Positions 5,325 to 10,218 of a stretch of 10,218 nt of DNA are shown piece by piece. The stretch spans positions 1 to 10,218 of the forward strand of contig URBA01000031.1 in NCBI GenBank assembly GCA_900545905.1, written 5' to 3'. The notes under the pieces are model-generated. The model was not told the DNA's origin, did not search any database, and saw nothing but the letters and a program-made list of their open reading frames with translations. This DNA comes from an uncultured Collinsella sp. (GTDB lineage Bacteria > Actinomycetota > Coriobacteriia > Coriobacteriales > Coriobacteriaceae). The translations under genes and the position numbers were made by a program. The first letter of the stretch is position 1, and every line of letters begins with the position of its first letter.

Positions 5325-7556
5325 GTGGCACACAACAAACTGGAGGCAAGCCCCCAAGACCAGCGTGGTCAAGGCGGGCACGGAGCCATCCCCCTCTCCG
5401 CTGGCATGCTGCTCGTAACGCTCGGCGTCGTCTATGGCGACATCGGCACGAGCCCCATGTACACCATGAAATCAATCGTCGCCAACAACGGCGGCATCGG
5501 TACCGTCAGCGAAGACATGATCTTGGGAGCGCTTTCGCTTGTCATCTGGACCATGACGCTCGTGACCACGGTCAAATACGTGGTAATCGCCATGAAGGCC
5601 GATAACCACAACGAAGGCGGCATCTTCGCCCTGTTCAGTCTCGTGCGCAAGGTGGCACCGTGGCTGATCCTTCCCGCCATGATCGGCGGCGCGGCGCTGC
5701 TCGCCGACGGCATCCTCACCCCCGCGGTCACGGTCACCACGGCCATTGAGGGCCTGCGCACCATCGAGTGGGGTCACGCGCTTTTGGGTGACGGGCAAAC
5801 CAACGTCATCATTATTACCATCATCATTATCTGCGGCCTATTTGCCATGCAGCGCGCCGGCACCTCGTCAATCGGCAAGCTCTTCGGCCCGCTCATGACG
5901 CTGTGGTTCCTGTTCCTGGCAGGCGCCGGTCTGTTCAACATGCTCGGCAACCTGTCCATCTTGCGCGCGCTCAACCCCATCCGCGGCATTATGTTCCTGT
6001 TCTCGCCCATCAACCATTCGGGCATTATGGTGCTCGGCTTTGTCTTCCTGTCGACAACCGGTGCCGAGGCACTCTACTCGGACATGGGCCACGTGGGCAA
6101 GGCAAACATCTATGCATCCTGGCCATTTGTTAAGGCGGCCCTTATCCTCAACTATCTGGGTCAGGGAGCTTGGCTACTCGCCAATAACTCCAACCCCCAG
6201 ATGCTCGCGATGGATATCGTCAACCCGTTCTATATGATGCTCCCCGAGCCCCTACGCCCCTTTGCCATCGTGCTTTCGGCCGTAGCGGCCATCATCGCCT
6301 CGCAGGCGCTCATCACCGGCTCGTTCTCGCTGGTATCCGAGGCAACCCGTCTCAATCTCATGCCGCACCTGCGCATCCACTACCCCAGCGACACCAAGGG
6401 CCAGCTCTATATTCCGCTCGTCAACAACATCATGTGGGTCGGCTGCATCTTCATCGTGCTGCTGTTCCAGAACTCCGAGCGCATGGAGAGCGCCTACGGC
6501 CTCGCCATCACCGTGACCATGCTCATGACCACGACGCTTTTGACGAGCTATATCGCCGGCATCCTCAAGCACAAGCTGGGCGCCTGCGTCTTCGCCCTGC
6601 TCTTCGGTGCCATTGAGCTGTGCTTCTTCGCCTCGTGCCTCACCATGTTCTTTGACGGCGGCTATGTGATGATCTTCTTGGCCTCGCTGCTGTTTGGCCT
6701 TATGTACGTGTGGCGCCGCGGCACCGCCATCGAGCGCACGCAGACGATCCTGCTGCCCGTCTCCAAGTACATCGATCAGCTCAACCGCCTGCGCAACGAC
6801 GAGACCTATCCCGTGCTTGCCGACAACCTGGTGTTCCTCACCAACAGCCCCGACCCGCTCACGCTCGACCGCGATGTGCTCTATTCCATCTTGGATAAGC
6901 ATCCCAAGCGCGCCAAGGCATACTGGTTCATCAACGTGCACGTTACCGACGAGCCCTATACGCACGAGTATTCCGTCGAGACCTTTGGCACAGACTTCCT
7001 ATTCCGCGTGCGCTTGGACCTGGGCTTTAAGGTCAATCAGCGCGTCAACGCCTACCTACGCCAGATCGTTGGCGACCTGATGGCATCGGGTGAGTTGCCG
7101 CCGCAGCATCACACCTACTCTATCTACGAGACACGCGGCAACGTGGGCGACTTCCGCTTTTGCATGCTGCGCAAGATGCTTGCCCCCGAAACGGACATCA
7201 ACCGCAACGACCACCGCGTGATGGCCATCAAGTACGCCGTCCGCCGCGCCTGCGGAAGCCCGGCACGCTGGTACGGTCTCGAGAACTCGGCCATCATCAT
7301 TGAGTACGTACCGCTCTTTGCCCGCATGCGCCCGGCCGTCAAACTTGTGCGCACCCAGGTGCCGCTCGAGGTTCAGATCGAAGAGGCCGAGGAAATGGAG
7401 GTCGACATCTTCTCGGACGACTTGGTCAACGGCAACGAGGCCGGCAAGAGCATGAACGTCGATCCCACCGAGCTGCTCGAGAGCGTCGCCGATACGCCCG
7501 AACAGCAACAGCTCGACGGCCTCGAGAGCGAACAACTCAACGACGTCAACTTCTAG
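5325..7556 (+). CDS. kup: Kup-family potassium uptake transporter
   Basis: The start is GTG 5325, 5 nt after AAGGGAG. The in-frame ATG at 5307 lies before this ribosome site and has none of its own. The product is 743 residues, longer than E. coli Kup (622). The membrane part, to about residue 470, holds some twelve helices and the family signatures LGVVYGDIGTSPMY (pore motif, GDIGTSP at 38-44), DNHNEGGIFALFSL, TGAEALYSDMGHVG, LNYLGQGAWLLANNSNP and GSFSLVSEATRLNLMP. A cytosolic domain of about 210 residues follows. The last 60 residues are very acidic (18 Asp/Glu to 1 Lys). Kup proteins import K+ with protons at the cytoplasmic membrane; some are inhibited by cyclic di-AMP. The gene stands alone, with a dyad before it and a terminator after it. 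Confidence 0.97.
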   Translation: MAHNKLEASPQDQRGQGGHGAIPLSAGMLLVTLGVVYGDIGTSPMYTMKSIVANNGGIGTVSEDMILGALSLVIWTMTLVTTVKYVVIAMKADNHNEGGIFALFSLVRKVAPWLILPAMIGGAALLADGILTPAVTVTTAIEGLRTIEWGHALLGDGQTNVIIITIIIICGLFAMQRAGTSSIGKLFGPLMTLWFLFLAGAGLFNMLGNLSILRALNPIRGIMFLFSPINHSGIMVLGFVFLSTTGAEALYSDMGHVGKANIYASWPFVKAALILNYLGQGAWLLANNSNPQMLAMDIVNPFYMMLPEPLRPFAIVLSAVAAIIASQALITGSFSLVSEATRLNLMPHLRIHYPSDTKGQLYIPLVNNIMWVGCIFIVLLFQNSERMESAYGLAITVTMLMTTTLLTSYIAGILKHKLGACVFALLFGAIELCFFASCLTMFFDGGYVMIFLASLLFGLMYVWRRGTAIERTQTILLPVSKYIDQLNRLRNDETYPVLADNLVFLTNSPDPLTLDRDVLYSILDKHPKRAKAYWFINVHVTDEPYTHEYSVETFGTDFLFRVRLDLGFKVNQRVNAYLRQIVGDLMASGELPPQHHTYSIYETRGNVGDFRFCMLRKMLAPETDINRNDHRVMAIKYAVRRACGSPARWYGLENSAIIIEYVPLFARMRPAVKLVRTQVPLEVQIEEAEEMEVDIFSDDLVNGNEAGKSMNVDPTELLESVADTPEQQQLDGLESEQLNDVNF

Positions 7557-7576
7557 TGACGTCACAAATCAACGAC

Positions 7577-7614
7577 AGCGGCCCTGCACCTCACGAGAGA
7601 CGCAGGGCCGCTTT
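7577..7614 (+). terminator. Intrinsic terminator between kup and bile salt hydrolase
   Basis: AGCGGCCCTGC (7577-7587) pairs perfectly with GCAGGGCCGCT (7602-7612) around a 14-base loop that can form its own CTC/GAG step, followed by TTT. It lies 20 bases after the kup stop and also 23 bases beyond the stop of the convergent hydrolase gene. The T-run is better for kup. It may work for both genes. Confidence 0.8.
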
Positions 7615-7635
7615 GCATTGCAGTAAAGCTAGCGG

Positions 7636-8601
7636 CTACGAACGGCGTGGCTCGGGAACCACGAGCCTATCGGAGCTCGCGCCCTCGGCATCCATCAGGC
7701 TCACGTAGCGAATCGACGGATCCCCATACATCGCGTAGTAATAATTGCCCGTGCGCGCGCTAAAGCATCCGGTATAGATAGTCTTCTCGAACTTGCCATC
7801 GCCCATCCTGGACGCTCCCTCGATCATCACCACGCCCTCGAGCGAGCGGAACATGCGAACGACGTTTTCGGTCTCGCTCTCCTTTTGCGGGTAATTGGCA
7901 TTGAGGTACGCCGCCTTTACAAAACGGCTCGGCGAATAGCAATCGCCCGGAATGCCGCGCATGCCGGCACCGGCTCCATAGGGCTTAAGCTCGGCGCCAC
8001 GCCATGTCGCCGTCTGCGGAAAATCGCTTGTGGCGGTGATATAGGTGCGCAGGTTTTCCATGTGCCACGGGAAGGTGGGCTGATTGGCGAGGGTGTCGAC
8101 CGGATCGCCGTATACATGCAGGCCGTCAGCCATCATCTCGACCACGATGCTACGCTGGCTGTCGCCGATAATCCAATGGAGCAGCGACACGCCCAGCCCC
8201 TCTCCGGCAGATTTGGCGACAATCACTGTGTCGCGCAGCGCGGCCTCGACCTCATCGACCGTCGAGAACGTCGCTGCCACCCACAGGGGAAACTCATAGG
8301 CCGCGATATTGGTCTTGCCGTCGACAGGGTCCTCGGCATACTCGGCATAACCCGGGAAATTGAGACCCGCCACGGCAAGGCCTGCATCGTTGCCGCAATC
8401 GAAGAACATAGGGTAGTTCTTGTAATCGATGCACATACCGATCACCGCGTGTGCCGCTGTCGCGTCGTCGATAAACGAATACGGAATGTGAAACCCGCGC
8501 GGCATCACGCGAACCTGTTGGCCGTAGTCAAAGCTCCAGTCGAGGTTGCGGCCCAGATACATGTGGCCAGAATTATCGGTAAATCGAATGCTCGTACACA
8601 T
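7636..8601 (-). CDS. bsh: Choloylglycine hydrolase family: probable bile salt hydrolase
   Basis: The start is ATG 8601, with AGGAGG 4 nt upstream. The frame extends further up, but the enzyme needs Cys next to the start Met, since Met removal exposes the Ntn nucleophile. The product is 321 residues, typical for the family. Catalytic and substrate residues of bile salt hydrolases are present: Cys2, Arg18 and Asp21 (GRNLDW), Asn81 (GLNFPGYA), Asn173 (ANQPTFPW) and Arg226 (SPSRFVKA). The GLNFPGYA signature favours bile salt hydrolase over penicillin V acylase, where a Tyr is usual. It cleaves glycine or taurine from conjugated bile acids in the cytoplasm (no signal peptide). Family assignment is firm, while the substrate is inferred. 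It has no operon partner downstream. The gene upstream ends in its own terminator, and no clear promoter was seen in the 60 bases between. Confidence 0.93.
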   Translation of the reverse strand: MCTSIRFTDNSGHMYLGRNLDWSFDYGQQVRVMPRGFHIPYSFIDDATAAHAVIGMCIDYKNYPMFFDCGNDAGLAVAGLNFPGYAEYAEDPVDGKTNIAAYEFPLWVAATFSTVDEVEAALRDTVIVAKSAGEGLGVSLLHWIIGDSQRSIVVEMMADGLHVYGDPVDTLANQPTFPWHMENLRTYITATSDFPQTATWRGAELKPYGAGAGMRGIPGDCYSPSRFVKAAYLNANYPQKESETENVVRMFRSLEGVVMIEGASRMGDGKFEKTIYTGCFSARTGNYYYAMYGDPSIRYVSLMDAEGASSDRLVVPEPRRS

Positions 8602-8659
8602 AGCGCCTCCTAGCTTTACGTTCTTGCTAAGGTTATTGTCACCAAACAAAAAGGCGCTA

Positions 8660-8699
8660 AACACAAAAGCCCGGACATGACAACAATGTCACGCCCGGG
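8660..8699 (-). terminator. Intrinsic terminator of the peptide-deformylase-like gene
   Basis: On the minus strand, a 13-bp stem (8699-8687 with 8682-8670) with the 4-base loop TTGT is followed by CTTTTGTGT. Two positions pair only as G-U, and only in the minus-strand transcript (A and C would face each other in the plus transcript), which fixes the direction. It begins 34 bases after the deformylase stop codon. Confidence 0.85.
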
Positions 8700-8732
8700 A
8701 CAAAAACGACGAAGTGCGGTGCCGTAGTCACC

Positions 8733-9152
8733 CTAGACAAGTTTACCTTGGCAGTGATCGATCATATGCTGGATCATCTGTGCCTCAAAGCCCGCGTAGT
8801 CGCGGCGGCACTCCTTCATCTTGCCGTCGACGATCTGGTCAAAGGCAACCTTGCACTTGATGTAGCGCGTGGACTTGGTGACCTCCTCGTGCGTCAGGCA
8901 GCTCTCCTCCATCTTGCTGGCACCCAGGCCAAACACCAGACGGGGGTTGTAGAGCACGTGGGGCTCGCCGGCGTCGTCCAGGTAGACGCAGACCTTCTTG
9001 GTAACGCCAATCTGGTTAGCGGCAAGGCAGCCGGCATCGTCGAGCGACTTGATGGTATCGATCAGGTCCTGTGCCACCGACTCGTCCTCGACGGTCGCAA
9101 CCTCGCAACGCTGGGACAGAATAGCCTCGTCGTGGCAGAGCTCTTTAATCAT
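8733..9152 (-). CDS. def: Peptide-deformylase-like protein lacking the catalytic glutamate
   Basis: The start is ATG 9152, 5 nt after GGAGG. An ATG four codons earlier is part of that ribosome site. The 139-residue product belongs to the short peptide deformylase type, whose members remove the formyl group from nascent proteins at an Fe/Zn centre. Motif 1 is GCLAANQIG (41-49, with Gln47). Motif 2 is ESCLT (83-87, metal ligand Cys85; EGCLS is usual). Motif 3 reads QHMIDHC, so both metal His (129, 133) remain but the general-base Glu of HExxH is Met130 (codon ATG, clear in the DNA). It probably binds metal but would be poorly active as a deformylase unless another group substitutes. The rest of the frame is intact, arguing against simple decay. 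A -10-like TATACT (9191-9186, minus) would give a leader of about 27 nt. Confidence 0.88.
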   Translation of the reverse strand: MIKELCHDEAILSQRCEVATVEDESVAQDLIDTIKSLDDAGCLAANQIGVTKKVCVYLDDAGEPHVLYNPRLVFGLGASKMEESCLTHEEVTKSTRYIKCKVAFDQIVDGKMKECRRDYAGFEAQMIQHMIDHCQGKLV

Positions 9153-9307
9153 ACGTTCCTCCATAGGGGTCGTTGTAACCGCTTAAGTATACGGTACCTA
9201 CACAATTTCATGCGAAAGATACCGCCCGTCCGTTACAAACCGCCGAACATCAACATGTGAGGAACACCAACTTCACAAAGGCGATATAGTGGGTGAGTTC
9301 GTGTCAA

Positions 9308-9328
9308 TCGGCCTAAACTCGGGGCCGA
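9308..9328 (+). promoter_or_regulatory. Hairpin just before the permease ribosome site
   Basis: TCGGCC (9308-9313) and GGCCGA (9323-9328) can pair around a 9-base loop, two bases before the purine-rich ribosome site AAGGAAAGGG (9331-9340). A -10-like TATAGT lies upstream (9284-9289) without a good -35. The leader does not match the purine riboswitch pattern. Other than this and the deformylase -10, I see nothing in 9153-9345. Confidence 0.3.
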
Positions 9329-9345
9329 ACAAGGAAAGGGTATGC

Positions 9346-10218
9346 ATGGACGAACTATTTCACGTCAGTGAGCGCAAGTCCACAATCGGGACCGAACTTC
9401 GCGCTGGACTGACAACATTCCTGGCGATGGCCTACATCATCGCCGTCAACCCCGCGGTGCTCTCGGGCGCTGGCATCGATGCGGGAGCGCTCGCCTGCGC
9501 CACCTGCCTGGGCGCCGGCATCATGACCATCTGCATGGGCATCTTCGCAAACCGCCCGCTCGCCTGCGCGTCGGGCCTGGGCATCAACGCCATGATCGCG
9601 GGCATCGCCACCACCATGTGCGGCGGCGACTGGCACGTGGCCATGAGCGTTATCTTCCTCGAGGGCATCGTCATCTTGCTGCTCGTCCTGTGCGGCCTGC
9701 GCGAGGCCATCATGGACGCCATCCCCGTGGTCCTGCGCCACGCCATCTCGGTGGGTCTGGGCCTGTTTATCGCCATGATCGGCCTGTGCGACGCCGGCAT
9801 CATCACCGCTGGCGCCGGTACGCTTGTCGGCCTGGGCGACATCACCTCCCCCACCTTTATCGTCGGCATCATCTCCATCGTCGTGACGGTCGCCCTGGCT
9901 TCCCGCAACGTGCCGGGCTCGCTGCTCATCGGCATCATCGTCGCCGTTATCGCCGGTATCCCGCTGGGCGTCACTCATGCGCCCGAGGGCCTCATCGCAC
10001 CGCTCGACTTCTCGACCTTTGGCGCCCCGTTTGCCAGCACCGCCGATGGCAACATGGCCATCGTGAAGGTTCTGACCGACCCGATGCTGCTCGTCGTGGC
10101 CTTCTCGCTGCTCATGAGTGACTTCTTCGACACCATGGGCACCGCGATGGCCGTCGCCAAGCAGGGCGAGTTCCTGACCGAGGACGGCAATGTCGAGGAC
10201 ATCCGTCCCATCCTGGTC
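9346..10218 (+). CDS. AzgA-type NCS2 purine (hypoxanthine/guanine/adenine) permease, incomplete at right edge
   Basis: Open from ATG 9346 to the window edge (291 codons, no stop). The start has AAGGAAAGGG 5 nt upstream. The product is very hydrophobic, with about eight membrane helices visible. It carries the pattern of the AzgA-like group: ELRAGLTTFLAMAYIIAVNP at residues 17-36, ATCLGAGIMTICMGIFANRPLACASGLGINAMIA in the next helices, and SDFFDTMGTAMAVA near 262-275, a conserved stretch of this group carrying acidic residues tied to purine binding. Full-length members have about 430-470 residues, so about a third is missing. It imports purine bases with protons across the cytoplasmic membrane. 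It is divergent from the deformylase-like gene. Which purine it carries cannot be told. Confidence 0.9.
   Translation, partial: MDELFHVSERKSTIGTELRAGLTTFLAMAYIIAVNPAVLSGAGIDAGALACATCLGAGIMTICMGIFANRPLACASGLGINAMIAGIATTMCGGDWHVAMSVIFLEGIVILLLVLCGLREAIMDAIPVVLRHAISVGLGLFIAMIGLCDAGIITAGAGTLVGLGDITSPTFIVGIISIVVTVALASRNVPGSLLIGIIVAVIAGIPLGVTHAPEGLIAPLDFSTFGAPFASTADGNMAIVKVLTDPMLLVVAFSLLMSDFFDTMGTAMAVAKQGEFLTEDGNVEDIRPILV

Noticed and set aside
6252..6965. 237-codon minus-strand frame, and similar ones at 7056-7565, 7885-8613 and 9355-9978
   Set aside because: All lie opposite strongly recognisable genes (kup, bile salt hydrolase, permease) and have low-complexity or His/Asp/Gly/Ala-rich translations typical of shadow frames.
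8602..8664. 21-residue N-terminal extension of the bile salt hydrolase (possible signal peptide)
   Set aside because: AGGAGG sits just before ATG 8601, and the nucleophile Cys must directly follow the start Met. The extension overlaps the intergenic leader and the preceding terminator.
9240..9345. Purine riboswitch before the permease
   Set aside because: No three-way junction or conserved purine-aptamer core could be found, only a single short hairpin.

Overview
The window looks like a contig from a high-GC, host-associated bacterium. The gene set is a bile-salt-hydrolase-type enzyme, a Kup potassium transporter, a purine-type permease and an AlaA-like transaminase, with strong GGAGG-type ribosome sites and several GTG starts. 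My best guess is a gut actinobacterium of the Coriobacteriia (Collinsella-like). This is inference from gene content and codon style, not a database match. The first 48 bases are not genomic: they are the tail of an Illumina P7/i7 primer plus the Nextera (Tn5) mosaic end, so the biological sequence begins at base 49.

Layout. Minus strand, left part: a truncated gene resembling the N-terminus of neutral/alkaline ceramidase-like proteins (308 down to the adapter) lies 26 nt behind an amidohydrolase-2 family gene (335-1369), probably one operon with its own promoter and an upstream palindrome. A strong terminator (1538-1574) separates it from a gene fusing an XRE-type helix-turn-helix domain to a complete AlaA-like aminotransferase (1596-3116). 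The promoter region of that gene is packed with copies of GTTCAATTT. Next comes a LysR regulator (3279-4136), divergent from an EamA/DMT exporter (4255-5166) with a dyad between them.

Middle and right: kup (5325-7556, plus) has a perfect 21-bp dyad just ahead of its ribosome site. It converges through a shared terminator on a choloylglycine hydrolase/bile salt hydrolase (7636-8601, minus). Upstream of that is a peptide-deformylase-like gene (8733-9152, minus), divergent from an AzgA-type NCS2 purine permease (9346 to the right edge, incomplete).

The genes are mostly independent units for nutrient uptake, ion homeostasis and life in the gut, not one pathway. The most unusual points are: the XRE-AlaA fusion, with a strong internal start that would also release a free 405-residue AlaA; the helically phased operator cluster in front of it, suggesting autoregulation; a deformylase whose catalytic HExxH glutamate is methionine; and an amidohydrolase lacking the HxH and Asp metal ligands of its family. 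No CRISPR, IS element, tRNA, rRNA or phage gene was seen. No gene-free stretch exceeds about 230 bases.
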